The position numbers and the translations under genes are program-made. Below, piece by piece: positions 47,909 to 61,139 of a DNA stretch of 64,000 nt. The notes under the pieces were generated by a model. It saw nothing but the letters and a program-made list of their open reading frames with translations. It did no database searches and was not told the origin of the DNA. The stretch's first letter is position 1. The number at the start of each line of letters is the position of its first letter. The DNA is from Eurosta solidaginis (taxonomy: Eukaryota > Arthropoda > Insecta > Diptera > Tephritidae), in the NCBI RefSeq assembly GCF_040869045.1, contig NC_090322.1, positions 188,975,477 through 189,039,476 on the forward strand, given 5' to 3'.

Positions 47909-50900
47909 CCCAGCAAACACTCGGAGTCAACAATTAGTCTGAAACTTTGGATTGTTTGCACTCGTTATGAACCCATTTAAGAGCCTTAAACGAATGCCAT
48001 ATGCTCAATGTAAGTCTTATACAGGCCTTCTTCCGATATCATATATGAGCCTAGTTGGCGTCATATACTGCTAATTTTGAGTCTTTTAACGACACGAAGA
48101 ATTTTTCATGTATATCCGAAGGGGAAAACATGAGGATAAGATAGAAATGAAATAAGTATTAGTTGAATTAATTATTTATTTAGAATAAATTGACGCAGAA
48201 AAATGTCTAAGTTTTTATTCCGGAGCTGCATAGTTTACTGAATTTAATATTTTTCGTTTGTTCATAATTTCATCAAATTGGAGTCATAAAAGGCTCTAAG
48301 CTAATAGCATTTTGGAAGCTGATATTTTTCGGACCCATATTGAACTCCAGAACTGTGGAGAACGTTTATAGGCTACACATATTGACGCAAACAAAGCTAC
48401 CCCTCAAACATGCCCACGACGCTCATAATTTAAGAATCCGAAACGATTCCAAAATAAGTGAGCAATGTAGGAATCAGAAAAGCGTCGAAACGCGTAGGAG
48501 GCTAAAAGAAAATTTAATTTTTGCCTTTTATTTAACGGCCTAAAAGCTCCTAGCCTAGCATGCAAAAATTATCATTTATCAACTATTTATATTCGTCACA
48601 GCGAGTTTGGAACAAATTTTGAAACTTTGTTAGGACGATTTTTCATTTTAACCCTTTCAATGGCTAAACCAAACTAGCTGTGAAATAATTTTTTTAGGGC
48701 AATATTCCCACCACTTAGGCCCTAAGAAGATATAAAAAAATGACATTGGATTTTTACCTGCTCGGGTTACTTTTTTGTGGTTGGTCCATTATAATGGACA
48801 CAGCAAGTCAAGGGCTGTAGAGCAATATACATCCAATGTTATAGAAAACGCTAATGCAAACCCATTTTGGCCCAATATTAGTGTATGGAGGATTATGTAA
48901 TAGAAAATTAGGTTATTTATAATTATAATGGTAGTAACAATATAGAAATATTAGTTGTAAACAAAACAGAAGATTAGGTTAGGTTGAACTAGCCCGTCCA
49001 TGAGGGCCTCACATAGACTGAATAAGACCGTAGTGTTACCAGAAGTTTGTTTTAACGACAAAACTGAGCCACTTGCTGCTTCTAGATCTGACAGCTGCAT
49101 CACTACTAATAGCTGGAGTCTTAGACTGGCAAGAGCACAGAACGTGTTCGATCGTTTCCTCCTCCAGCCCGCACTTCCTACATCTGCGATCACTGACCAA
49201 GCCTAATTTAAAGGCATGTGACGCCAGACGGCAGTGTCCAGTCAGAATACCCGTCATGAGTCTACAGTCCTATCTTTTTAATGATACAAGCAACTTGGTT
49301 AGTCTAAGGTTGTAAGACCTACACATAATCTTCAACACTTTACAGCCCCGCGCTTGAAGCCACGCCTTTCCCGCTTGGTAGATCATGTGCACCTCTAACC
49401 TTCGCTTCATCTCGATCAGTGTAATTGGGACGTCTACGGAGCAAGCTTCAAAGGATGCGCCCTTTTTAGCTAATTCATTCGCTTTTTCTGTCCCATCTAT
49501 TCCCATATGCCCTGGGACCCAATATAGATGTATGCTTCTCCCTCTCGCGATTCTGTCCAGGAACTGCTTACACTCTAGATGCTGTGCTATGCGAGATTAC
49601 TATTTTATATTGTCAATATAAAAGTTAACACGATTGCAGATTGAGCTGTTTTCTTCCAGGGTTTCTACTGCTTTGGTTACGGCTATTTCCAGTTGGAAAA
49701 CGCTTCAGTAGTCCGGCAGCCTGCAGGATTTGTTTATTTCCGGATCAGCGCAGTATACTGCAGACCCTACTCCTTCCGCTACTTTGGAACCATCTGTGTA
49801 CACATGTATCGCCTCCTCCGCCATTTGAGCGCCCTTGCGCCAACCGTCCACCTCTATTGTGGCCTTAAGATCGCCCTCGAAGCGCAGATAGGGAATCAGG
49901 TAGTGTGCTCGTCTTGTGATTTATGACGCTATACTACTAAGGCCGTATGGTAGCCGCTCAAGCTGCCCCGAGGCACCGAGCCTGGTTGCAGTTGTTAACG
50001 CTATGTTCTTTGCTACCAGGTCTACAGGCGAAATGTGCAGAATGGCATACAGTGCATCTGTCGGGGTTGTTTTCAGGGCTCCCGTAATGCTAAGCATTGA
50101 TAGTCTGCATATCCCCTCTAATTGTTTGAGGTAGGTTGCTTTTTGTGTGGCTTTCCACCAAACAAGAACTCCATAGTATAGTATAGGGCTTACAATCGCT
50201 GTAAAAAGCCAATGAGAAAGAGAGGGCGATAAGCCCCGCGTACACCCCAGCATTCTTTTGCATGCATAAAGTGCAGTTGAAGCCTTCTTCACCCTCTCCT
50301 CCAAGTTGAGCTTCCATGACAGCTTACTGTCTAGGATGATTCCTAGATACTTAGGCCTGATCCAATTTGGGACCTTGTACCTCTTTGTAAACAAGACCAT
50401 ATCCGTCTTATCCGCGTTGACTTTCAACCCGACATTTGATGCCCAGGTATGAATATCCCGAAGCGCCCGATCCATCAGAGAGCTAATCGTTGGAATGCAC
50501 TTTCCACTAATGACACATATTACTTTATAAATAAGTATAAAAATAAATTCAATAATGTAATTGAAACACATAGAAGTTGCAACAAAACTTACGAAAAAAT
50601 AAAAAAAAAATCAATAAAAAAGTACTGAATAACAACCGTTGATTGCTTTTGTCCATTATAATGGACAGGACATAAGCAGTCCTAGTTTACTTACCTTACA
50701 CTGTATTAGAATGATAACGGTACAAGTGTGTTACTTATATAATATTTTACCAAAGAGATCAATTTACAAAGCACATAAAGAATTTTAACCTCTTTTTTTG
50801 GGATAAAACGTTTAAAACCGCAACACACACAAAAAACGCTTCAGTTCTCCAGAAAATAACAAATAAAACTAGCAAAATTTCACTTTTTTTTTTAATCAAC

Positions 50901-51492
50901 GATTACTGCGTTGACAACATTCTATTTAAAGGCTTGCTATAAGACAAATTCTAAAAATATGAAGTAAAGTAATTTTTAAAATTTTTTGAAAATGTGTCCA
51001 TTATATTGGGCAAATCCAATGAAATGGTTAATATAAAATGAATTACATTTATACATTATCGTTACTCTTCCTACTCTTTTTTTTTTTGTATAAGCATCGG
51101 CGTTTTTCCGCTTATGGACACTTCTCGACATTTTTAATGTGACCGCAAAGCTTTCACGCTCTGTCCAGGTGTGTCGAAATATATGATCCGAATAAGCGTT
51201 GACGATGCCTAATAAATAGGCCAAAAAATGTCATATAATCAGAGCTTATTTGAGTTAAAAATGACGCCGGAGAGTTCCAGTAGAGTATAATATGAGCTCT
51301 TTAAACGCGTTTTAAAACTTATGTGGGAATCTTATTTAGGCTCAAATGATATACGTTAATAGGCTCATATAGGACAACCATTGCAAGATGGGAAATACAT
51401 TGGTTTCGGCCTCCCAAATGAGCACATACCGACTGTAATAGCTCCAATTTAAACATATTCCGACTCTTTTTTGATTTAAAATGTTTACTGGG
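47909..51492. mobile_element. Unclassified element with CCCAGYAAACA inverted ends
   Basis: CCCAGCAAACA at 47909 is mirrored by TGTTTACTGGG at 51482-51492. Both sub-ends contain ATATGAGCCTA-like phrases about 170 bases in. The interior has no transposase I can read and holds a LOA-like LINE. Confidence 0.45.
48971..50515 (-). mobile_element. LOA/I-like LINE, 5'-truncated copy 2
   Basis: The minus strand opens in the RT thumb (ISGKCIPTISSLMDRALRDI) and runs through YACKRMLGCTRGLSPSLSHW, SPILYYGVLVWW, TTPTDALYAILHI and RNase H, to HVLCSCQSKTPAISSD and the GGTTAGGTTGAAC 3' end on plus. The main frame (50571-49921) is open for 216 codons but lacks the RT palm. It keeps Lys where the copy at 41,467 has a stop. 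Confidence 0.85.
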
Positions 51493-53239
51493 TAAACTTA
51501 AATTTTTGCCACGGCATGCATTATTGGTTAAATATTTTTGAAAAGCGCTAGATTACAGATTAAAACTAATTCAACCTATAGCGTAATGGATAACCGCCCA
51601 TCAATATAGGACAAATTGGGTACATTTTGGATTGAATTAGAGTGTGTGTTTCCCATATTTTCCAAAAGATTATTTTTACCCTTCCTTTGGGTAAATATTT
51701 GGGTATTTGCCCCTTTTTACCATAAATAACGAATTTACCGGGTATTTACCATTTAGGCATTTACCCCTTTCCCATCTCTACGCATGTTTCCCTTTTTTTT
51801 ATTTATTTAATAAGGATTTTATGCATTTTTAAAGCGGCTGACATTTTTGAAGCACCACATGCCATGAACCAGGAAAATGGAGTTGTCTCGTACTACAAAC
51901 ATCTGCTCTTACATCATTTAAATATCAAGAATGCGTTGCAGTATTGCATAAAAATGTGCTTAAAAATTTGTTAGCTTCAGAAAAAAGAAAAGAAAAATGA
52001 ACCATGGAGGGCATAGCTCCAAGGACTCGACCCAATCAATGGTATTTGTAGAAACTGCAGGAGAATAAACGAGAAAATGGCACACGTTTCTAAGGTTGTA
52101 AATATATGCCACCGTGCAATCGATTGCAAAACACAGCTGAGACAACACTGGAAAGCAAAGGCAAATGCGATAGATAAAAGAAAAAAAATCATCGGAAATG
52201 CAGATATGCATCTGCGAGCTGTCGTTGTTGTTTTACAGTAGAAATATGCAAATAAATACTACATATATATATGCTCAAAGTATGTAAATGAATTTCAAAT
52301 AAAAATCTAAAGAAATGAATGCACAAATTGAAATTGCAGCAGGAACATTCAACAAATAGATTGAATTCAATAGCATTGGCATATTTGTAATGAAGTTAGC
52401 AAACGTAGAAGACACGATATTCACGTGAACGCAGTCAGCTTATTGTTCATAGCTTGACATAATGACCGTAAGTATGTAACGAGGAATTAGACAAGAAAGA
52501 TAAATTTAAATATTTTATGCATAGGCAGATGAACTATAATGGCAAGTGTATAAATGTTTTTCTTCGCCTACAAGAAATTGATAAGTTGCGTTTTCAACCA
52601 TTAATTGCAAAGGTTTAGAGAGGAATTTGAATTCTGAGACTCTCCATCGTCAAAAATGTGGCACGCAAAATAACTCTGATATATATATAAGGAAGTGACT
52701 ATTTGTCCGTCTTGCTTTTATCATCCAGAATGACATATAAACACTACTTCACATTGAAAGTGTAGATGTGAAAAAGCAGTAACCGAAATAAGGGCGGATG
52801 GCGAAGATGTAGGGTGTCGAAATTATGTTTTTTGAATGGATATTTATAACACCATATTTTAAAGCACAAAAAAATATTCAGATGATTCCTGTAGGATTTT
52901 TAACAAACTTCTATTTTTTCATTTTCTGCTGTTCTTGGCCATGCCTAAAACACTTAGCGCTTTTCCACTCACAAACCTTAAACTATTTCCACTACCGCCG
53001 CCACTCCCACCGATTTTATTGACATTGAAGGAGCCCTTAAAAATGTCCTATACGCGTCAATCCAAATGGCCCTCTCAACACAAAAAGTTAAACCGAATAA
53101 AGCAGAATTCATCAGTTGACTGTTGAGAATAACCGTTGTAAACGAGTTTGGACTGAAGAAGCAATTGAAAAGTAAATTCCTCCCTCAACGAAAAGAAATT
53201 ACGTTATAAAAGTTGTTCATCATACCTGCCCTAATGTCT
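50516..53239. other. No gene; outer parts of nested elements, then plain AT-rich DNA
   Basis: The perfect palindrome TGTCCATTATAATGGACA lies at about 50,650-50,667; a shorter form is at about 48,784-48,800 on the other side of the LINE. From 51,781 on I see only short frames. Confidence 0.4.
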
Positions 53240-53615
53240 GTAAAGGAATCATGTACGGTGTTGACAGAAGATGGGATGGCTCTTGGAGTATTCAAGAGAA
53301 AAGTTCTGCAAAAGAACTAGAAGCTAAAATAATGAGCTGTTTGGGCTTTACGCAGATATGACGATAGTGAAGCTAATAAAATCCCAAGGGATCAGATCAA
53401 GAAAGTATTTCAGTCAACATCGCAGTTTGGAGGTAGAAGAAGAAGAAGTCTGCCCCCACTGAGTTGCGAGAAGCAAGTAAAGGAAGACTTGGCCACCACT
53501 GGTGCTCCCAATTGATGTGAGTTATCGTGAAACAGGGATAGGTGAATTGTTAAGAAACGGTCGATTATGCGTTTAAGCGCCAATTAATGATGATGATGAT
53601 GATGAGCGACAGTAC
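53240..53615 (+). pseudogene. LINE ORF2 C-terminus with (ATG)n 3' tail
   Basis: SCTVLTEDGMALGVFKRKVL and, after stops, CEKQVKEDLATTGAPN match LINE C-terminal motifs. The end GTTTAAGCGCCAATTA followed by ATGATGATGATGATGATGAG is the 3' end plus simple-repeat tail. It is the same family as 37,267-37,555 in the other orientation. Confidence 0.75.
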
Positions 53616-55049
53616 TTGAAAGCAAATTCGCTTCCCCAAAACAAATTCGATACCGAATCTGTATTATCGAGCTAAAATTACAAGTTATAATAATCACATT
53701 TTCTGGTAGCATCCATCTTATTTCTCAAATGTCGGTGAAGTCAGCTTTTGCCTTTATGAGTATTAAGATGTGGGCGAAGCCACTATCTAAATGCATGGTT
53801 TTAGGTCCTTGCTGAAGGCCCTCAAATCATACGCTTAAAATAGACGTCGCAAAAAAAAGTTGTCACATTACATGGGTTTTAATTGGGGTGTATTTTTATG
53901 CGATAAGTCCAAGAGACAACCTTGAACCCGCTCTGTGTGAAACTTTGTTAGATTGTATTATAAAAGCGACTCCCTTGATCAAAAGGAGATGCTGCTAACA
54001 GCACCAACTCTGTTGAGTTACTGACTATTAAGCTTTGTAACAAGCCCCTAAAATGTGTTTATGTTTTCGCCATCTCGAGTTCATGTTCAGTGACTATCCA
54101 CGTGACACTTAGACGCTAGCGTCCGAGAGTAGTAAGCTGCTTGCATCGCTTGCAAAATTAAACCACGCTTTCCATTTTTTTTGATGAATGCCTATCAAAG
54201 CTTTCCTCGCATTTATGAACTTTCACAAATGACTCTAACTTCCATCACTACTTTACGTACAACAAAGTCATAATTGCAGTGCGAAATGTTGCCAGTTAAA
54301 CGGTTTTAAGTGTTGTTCTGGTTTACTTTTGCACTGTTTGTGGGCAATATGCTCGCTTAAAAAGATTTGGAGCAATAAAAAATTGCAATTGCATGTCCTT
54401 GATATTTATATGTACATACATACATAAGGTGCAATAGAACTCCAACCACGAACTATTTGTGTGTAACAGTCATGTGTTTGTAAAAAAGGACGAAAGTTGC
54501 CGACAGCTATTAACCATGAAACTTTATTGTGTGAGTGACAGAGGAGAAGGAAGGAAAATAGTTTGCTGTGGAAAATTGTGGTAAAAATTGTAAAAACATG
54601 CAAACATTCAATTTTCAATTAAAAATTGACTATGTAAAATGTTCGCAATATATTTTCAAGCTGTTAATAGGCGCCGTCCTTCACCGCTCCATGTACGCCA
54701 ATCCCAATGCAAATTGTAACACATCCATATATTGGTGCGTTTAACCTCACAGCGTAAAAACATTTAAGAACTCGCACAGTCATAAATAAATAAAGCTTGA
54801 GTAAAAAAAATTACGTATACGTAGCGTAGCACAACATTTTGTTGTTAAAGCGTAATAATTTGTAACACACTCAGTTCGTAAATATAACAATACAATTACA
54901 ATAACAATTACCATTCAACATTTAACAATATACAATTATGTCATTCTCCAGATGATTAGCGATCGGTAAGTTGTTGTCCTTGTCCTTTTTGCAGAAAAAA
55001 GCATTTGTTCTGCTCAAACTTTGCCACTGTTATCGGTACTGAGTAAAAA
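53616..55049. other. No gene recognised
   Basis: AT-rich sequence, short frames only. Confidence 0.45.
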
Positions 55050-57458
55050 CAAGTAAGGAAGGCTAAGTTCGGGTGTAACCGAACATTACATACTCAGCTG
55101 AGAGCTTTGGAGACAAAATAAGGGAAAATCACCATTAAGCAAAATGAACCTAGGGTAACCCTGGAATGTGTTTGTATGACATGTGTATCAAATGGAAGGT
55201 ATTAAACCGTATTTTAAAAGGGAGTGCGCCATAGTTTTATAGGTGGACGCCATTTCGGGATATCGCCATAACGGTGGACCAGGGGTGACTCTAGAATGTG
55301 TTGGTACGATATGGGTATCAAATTAAAGGTAATAATGAGGGTTTTAAAAGGGAGTGGCCCTTAGTTGTATATGTGAAGGCGTTTCCGAGATATCGACCAA
55401 AATGTGGATCAGGGTGACCCAGAACATCATCTGTCGAGTACCGCTAATTTATATATATATGCCATACCACGAACAGTATTCCTGTCATGATTCCAAGGGC
55501 TTTTGATTTCGTCCTGCAGAATTTTTTCATTTTCTTCTACTTAATATGGTAGGTGTCACACCCATTTTACAAAGTTTTTTCTAAAGTTATATTTTGCGTC
55601 AATAAACCAATCCAATTACCATGTTTCATCTCTTTTTTCATATTTGGTACAGAATTATGGCATTTTCGCAATTTTCGATATCGAAAAAGTGGGCGTGGAT
55701 TTCGGCCATATTTTATACCAAGATAAAGTGAGTTCAGATAAGTACGTGAACTAAGTTTAGTAAAGATATATCGATTTTTTCTCAAGTTATCGTGCCAACG
55801 GCCGGGCGGAAGGACAGATGGTCGACTGTGTATAAAAACTGGGCGTGACTTCAACCGATTTCGCCCATCTTCACAGAAAACAGTTATCGTCATAGAATCT
55901 ATGCAGCTACCAAATTTCACAAGGATTGGTAAATTTTTGTTCGACTTATGGCTTTAAAAGTATCCTAGACAAATTAAATGAAAAAGGCCGGAGCCACGCC
56001 CATTTTGAAATTTTCTTTTATCTTTGTATTTTGTTGCACCATATCATTACTGGAGTTGAATGTTGACATAATCTAATATATAAAATTCTTCTGTCACGGT
56101 TTTAGAGGCTTAACTCCTCCGAAACGGCTGAATCGATTCTCATGAAATTTTGTGGGCATATTGGGTAGGTCTGAGAATCGGCCAAAATCTACTTCTTTTT
56201 TCGCTACGTGCCTAGGGTATTGAGATCAAAACGTGGACCCGGGTACCGCTAGAATGTGTTTATATAATACGGATATCAAATGAAAGCTTTTGATGAGAGC
56301 TTTAAAGTTCATTGTGATATTGGGTTTAGTCGCATCAACCTCGGCAAAACTGATAAATATGCATGCGAAGCCGAAATAAAGACAAGAATTAATAATACCC
56401 ATATACCTATTTTGATATGTCCTATTCGATTTGCCTGAAATTTCGTATATTGCCTATATTACTATCTACGATGCTTTTTTCCTGGAAGTATACCAGAGAC
56501 GAGCTGGGACTGGGATTAGGACTGGGACTGGGACTGAGACTGAGACTCGGAGTGGGACTGGGACTGAGACTCGGAATGGGACTGGAACAAAATACATACC
56601 ACCGTCTGGGACTGGCAATAACAGATGAAGAAGAAGGAGAAAAATTTGAGGGAAGAGAAAAGAGAGAAGGAGACTGAGAAAGTGATAGAATGAGACGAAG
56701 ATGGAGATGAAACGAAAAGGACGGAGGGAGGAAAGATTAAAAAGATTAGGAAAAAGTATAGAGGGGTAGGACAGGGTTAGACGGAAAAAGCTTATTAAAA
56801 TGAATGCAGATGGGCCAAATTTAGGGCAGAACAACATCTGCCGGGTCTGCTAGTTTACTTATATACTGTAAAGATATTAAATTTTATGTTAAAATTTGAC
56901 TTAAAAAAAAAAGTGGGCGGGTTCGTCATCCGATTTTGCTAATTTTTATTTAGCCCACATATAGTAATAGGAGTAACGTGCCTTGCAAATTTCATCATGA
57001 TATCTTCAACAGCTGCGAAATTACAGCTTGCAAAACTTTTAAATTACCTTCTTTTAAAGTGGGCGGTGCCACGCCCATTGTCCAAACTTTTACTAAGTTT
57101 CTATTTTACGTCATGAATTACCGCACTTTTCGGTTTTTGAAACTTTCGATATCGAAAAAGTGGGCGTGGTTGTAGTCGGATTTCGTTCATTTTAAATAGC
57201 GGTCTCAGATGAACGCCCATGAACCTATATACCAAATTTCATCAAGATACCTCACAATTTACTCAAGTCATGGTGATTGCGGATGGACGGACAGACGCAC
57301 GGACGGACGGAAATGGCTAAATTAATTTCTTTTTTCGTCCAGATCATTTTGATATATAGAAGTCTATATCTATCTCGATTAGCTTATGCCGTTACGGATT
57401 ACCGTTATGCGAATAAAGTTAATATACTCTGTGAGCTCTGCTCAGCTGAGTATAAAAA
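55050..57458 (-). mobile_element. HINE/Helentron-like element D, split by a Helitron
   Basis: It opens CAAGTAAGGAAGGCTAAG with the GTTCGGGTGTAACCGAAC hairpin and TACTCAGCTGAGAGCT; it closes AGCTCTGCTCAGCTGAGTA, TAAAAA. It carries only two to three worn 130-bp units (55,140-55,430). Removing 56072-56853 restores continuity with element C. Confidence 0.85.
56072..56853 (+). mobile_element. 782-bp non-autonomous Helitron
   Basis: 5' end TCTAATATATAAAATTC. 3' end hairpin GGCAGAACAACATCTGCC followed by GGGTCTGCTAG. It lies exactly between A56071 and T56854; element C has the unbroken site at 14072|14073. It contains a GGGACT/GAGACT hexamer tract (56,500-56,585) and a purine-rich tract (56,620-56,790). 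There is no Rep/helicase coding, so it depends on another element. Confidence 0.93.
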
Positions 57459-57536
57459 TTCGGTTGGTATATCTCACAGAATACTAAAATCAAAAAATCG
57501 TTGGCAGAATTTATTTCGGAGCTTTTAAAGTGCATC

Positions 57537-58420
57537 TTTTTTTTTTTTTTTTTTTTTTTTGAAATTAGGATGGAAAGTGCTTTATGCGCCTAATTGCTGT
57601 CGTCCCAGCAACCGTGTGACCGTGGACTTAAAACCACGCCATTTGGAACCGTCGCCCCTCCTCTGTAGAACGGTTTTCGCATAACATCAGCGTGGCATTG
57701 CATGTTCATCGTTTTTAAGAATATTCTGTTGTTCTGCTTTCAGGTCCGGCTTTTTTGCTCTGAGTGTAGTTTCTACGAAGTACGTATTAGCTTCCACTCT
57801 TCAGAGCCGCTCAGCACTTTTGCTGTAACATTATCGACAGTGATTTGGCCGACTCCTTCTTCGAGCAAGCATTTATTGGTTCTGGCTCCACTACGAGTAT
57901 TTCAAGAAAGTGGGTTCAGCATCGTCCTCTTCTGCATCCATCGTACTAAATGCACTTGGGATTTGCGTCCCTTTTTATCCTGTGCAATTATTTTTTGAAG
58001 TACTCGCGCCCAAAGCTTCTGGTGCTTCATTCTTCAGCATCTTCTAAAAGCTTCGATGTCCATTTGTCTCGTGGTTTATCTTCCCACCATTCCTGCCACT
58101 TTTGCCCGCTGACTTTTTGCCCGGTAGGTTACCTTCTTCTTCTTTGCAGTGCTATTATATCAATGATGATTGTTCCGCTTATCACTGATGCGGCTGGTCC
58201 TGATCCAGTTAAGCGGTGGCAACTGTCAGAGCCGATGTTAGCTGTACAGATGTTAGAAGGTTATATCGATTCTCCTTGCGAAGTTTTTTTGCCGGCAGTT
58301 CAGAGGCGTACAGTAACGTGGATAGGGTGATATCCATCAGCAGCTTCCTTTTGATTTCTGTAAGTCCTCCGATGTCATCAGCCAACTTAGTAAGGATACC
58401 TGTTTAGACACTTTTCAAAA
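57537..58420 (-). pseudogene. R1-like LINE 3' end with poly(A) tail
   Basis: On minus, in mixed frames: PRDKWTSKLLEDAEE then STRSFGREYFKK, resembling the WTxxLIPDxxxWxxRxHGExxFYLxQ motif of R1-type elements. The 24-T run at 57,537-57,560 is the poly(A) tail. There are many stops. Confidence 0.6.
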
Positions 58421-58936
58421 CGCATGTGGAATTTGCGCCCAATATGTTAGTCGGGATTAGAATCCTTCTCCTAAATTGTTGGCAATCACATCAACATCTT
58501 TGCGGTTATATTTCTGTAGAAGGTTTCTAGACTAACTTCTATATAGGATCTTTTGTTGCTTACAACGGGAGATGAGCCTTTTGCTTGCTTCTTCTGTGTT
58601 TCGCTAGCAGAAATGTCATGTGCATATCCTACTAAAATTTATCATTAAACATTTCAAGATTAAAAATTTTATTGTAACTGTCGCTCCACAGGTCAGGACC
58701 AAGAATTTATCCCTGTGTTGCTCTGTAAATGACTTTCATAGTACGCGGATCCTCGTAGTATTGTATAAGGATGCGATCTGTGGGGTAGATTCTGATCACA
58801 CGATGTGGGTAGCAAAGTATTTCGAATCGCTTATGTAAGGCGGCTAGCATGTCCCAGGCAGGAGGGAGGAGGACTACTCGTTTGAATTAACATTACCTCG
58901 CTATGCTTTTCCTTCTATTGTAAGTATGCCTTCAGT
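58421..58936. other. No clear gene; possibly more LINE debris
   Basis: Mixed-composition sequence, less AT-rich than its surroundings, which may extend the R1-like element. No motif could be read. Confidence 0.35.
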
Positions 58937-59240
58937 GTAACAAAATTTAGGGAAATCCTGGTTATTTTGCATCTTCTGCTAACGTTCGTACCGCCGAACT
59001 GTGGAGTAAGTAATTCCAATATTCAGTATTGGAATATGGTTTTTATTTAGTCTACTCTGGGAGTAGTACAATTATACTTCAATTTCACGTACTTCACAAA
59101 AGCGTGTTTAAATCAAACTGATTCTGATTCCTCAGCTTAGGCTGTTTTTGTACCATCGGGTTTCTCCTTCACCCATTTCTCCCAAGCTCTAATCATTTCG
59201 CGAGCAGTTCGAGAACAATTGTATCTCATGCTTGGTTACC
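58937..59240. repeat. Solo LTR-like sequence, copy 2
   Basis: It starts TGTAACAAAATTTAGGGAAAT, then CTTCTGCTAACGTTCGTA, then a diverged TAATTCCAATATTCAGTA, in the same order as at 39008. The right boundary is uncertain. Confidence 0.5.
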
Positions 59241-60730
59241 AGCTATGTACACGTATTTGTATGGTTTTCTTATAGGCTGATGACTACATCTGTGTGTGTG
59301 AGATATCCCTTCATTGCCTTCTATACATGTGTGTAAATGATGATTGATTTGTTCATATACACAAATGTGGCTTGCTTTAATGTTTTTGTTGTTGTGATTA
59401 TTTACTAACATAGTGCATAGCATAGTGATGCTAATATTCGCCAAAACATAACTGGTTCCAAAAGAAAGTGCTTAAAAATATCGCCTTGCGTCTCCGGCCA
59501 GGCAGAACAGAACGTGAACTTTATTCCAGGAATAAAAAATTTCTTTGATTCACTCTCCATATAACAAGGATAGCTTGCGTAACAAATGCTTTTCGTTTTA
59601 AGCATTAGGAAACTTTAAAGTTATATCAGTTTTTCATTTAGTTCTAATGGCCCATTTTCTGTGATTTTAAAATTAAAAACTGTAAGCGAACATTTCGAAC
59701 AATTCGACAACCGACAAGGTACATTATGTGCATTGCAATGTCAATTTTAATTTGCGTAAATATATAACTAAATGAATAAAAAAAGTTATGCGCTTAAATT
59801 TTCGACAAATCCCATATGAATTTATTGTGGCATTTGCTTTGCTAGTTTGCGCCTTAATGTATGCCATCGTCATATCCAAATGTCCGATTTTGTTTTATTG
59901 CAAGTTTTATTAAATTTACCAACGCCACGCTGTCACACGCATTTATTTATTAAAAATTTACATTTTTGAATGCGAATAACAGGAATGAATGTTTCTACAT
60001 ATGTATGTCGGTACTCTTATACGTACGCTGATGTAAATTCAAATTTAGGATTTAAGTTGTATTTCATTTACAAATTTTACAGGCTTTAATATATAAGCTG
60101 CATATTTACAAACCATTGGAAGCTTAAAGCCCTAAATAATATAAAAAATATTTCGAGTTTTGTGTGTCCGTTAACAAATTTTAATGTTTTATATGCATGT
60201 ATGTCTGAAAATATTAACTAATTAAAAACGAAAGCAAACAAAAGTAATTACTATTTTTGTTCAGACTAAATAAGAGCTCTGAACTAATCTGACTTTGATT
60301 TTATTTTGAACTGGAAGAATTTGATTTTGCAAAAACGTATGTATTTTTGATGCGTAAGTGTAAGTGTAGTGTTTGTAAGTGGCATGCAATATGGTACAAT
60401 AAGGAATATGAGAGAATATACAGAATGTAAGAGAAAGAGTAGTAACAAGACTGCGGCTTAATTTGCTGTTGTTACAACATTGCAACATACCATAAGGCAT
60501 ATACGTAATACTCCCGTATTGCTACAAAAGGCTAGGTACATTCCCAAACATCAGAGTGCCGATATATTGCTGATTAAACGTGTTTGTTTTTGTGTTCAAT
60601 AATTGAAAGTACCTAAATTTAAATTTTTTCTTGTCACACTTATACTGCTACAATTACAAAAATTGTACAGCCTGTTTTGTTTAGATTTCAAATTCAAAAC
60701 ACATTGCGCGCATTTTCTATTAGCAACATA
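59241..60730. other. No gene recognised
   Basis: AT-rich sequence with short frames only. Confidence 0.45.
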
Positions 60731-61086
60731 GGCGACCACCGTGGTGTGATGGTAGCGTGTTCCGCCTGCCACACCGTATGCCCTGGGTTCACACCCTGGG
60801 CAAAGCAACATCAAAAGTTTAGAAATAAGGGTTTTCAACTAGAAGAAAATTTTTCTAAGCGGGGTCGCCCCTCGGTAGTGTTTGGCAATCGCTCCGAGTG
60901 TATTTCTGCCATGAAAAGCTCTCAGTGAAAACGCATCTGCCTTGCAGATGCCGTTCGGAGCCGGCATAGATCATGTAGGTCCCGTCCGGCCAATTTGTAG
61001 GGAAAATCAAGAGGAGCACGACGCAAATGGGAAGAAAAGCTCGGCCTTAGATGGTTATCGCGCCTTACATTTATTTTATTTATTTA
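60731..61086 (+). repeat. tRNA-derived SINE, full-length copy 7
   Basis: The head has an A-box-like TGGTGTGATGGTAGCGTG and a B-box-like GGGTTCACACCC, spaced as in tRNA genes, so RNA polymerase III would be the promoter-using enzyme. A conserved body of about 270 bp follows, and an ATTTATTTTATTTATTTA tail. This is the reference copy for the family here. No clean target duplication is visible. Confidence 0.9.
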
Positions 61087-61139
61087 ATATAGGAATATTA
61101 AATATATGCCGCTAACTTATCGGTTTGCTATGAATAGAA

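Larger units (their letters stand above)
47744..51780. mobile_element. Possible outer element with hAT-like ends, split by later insertions
   Basis: The left piece (47,744-47,880) has ATGGGTAAATACC and AATACCCGG; the right piece (51,650-51,780) has the inverted CCGGGTATTTACC and ends CCCATCTCTA, i.e. TAGAGATGGG read inward, as in hAT-type termini. The arms are only loosely similar and I found no 8-bp duplication. Confidence 0.3.

Noticed and set aside
56466..56837. 123-codon minus frame
   Set aside because: It is a translation of the purine-rich and hexamer tracts inside the Helitron.
60731..60800. A tRNA gene
   Set aside because: The A- and B-box-like head cannot be folded into a full cloverleaf by eye and is joined to the SINE body in several copies.
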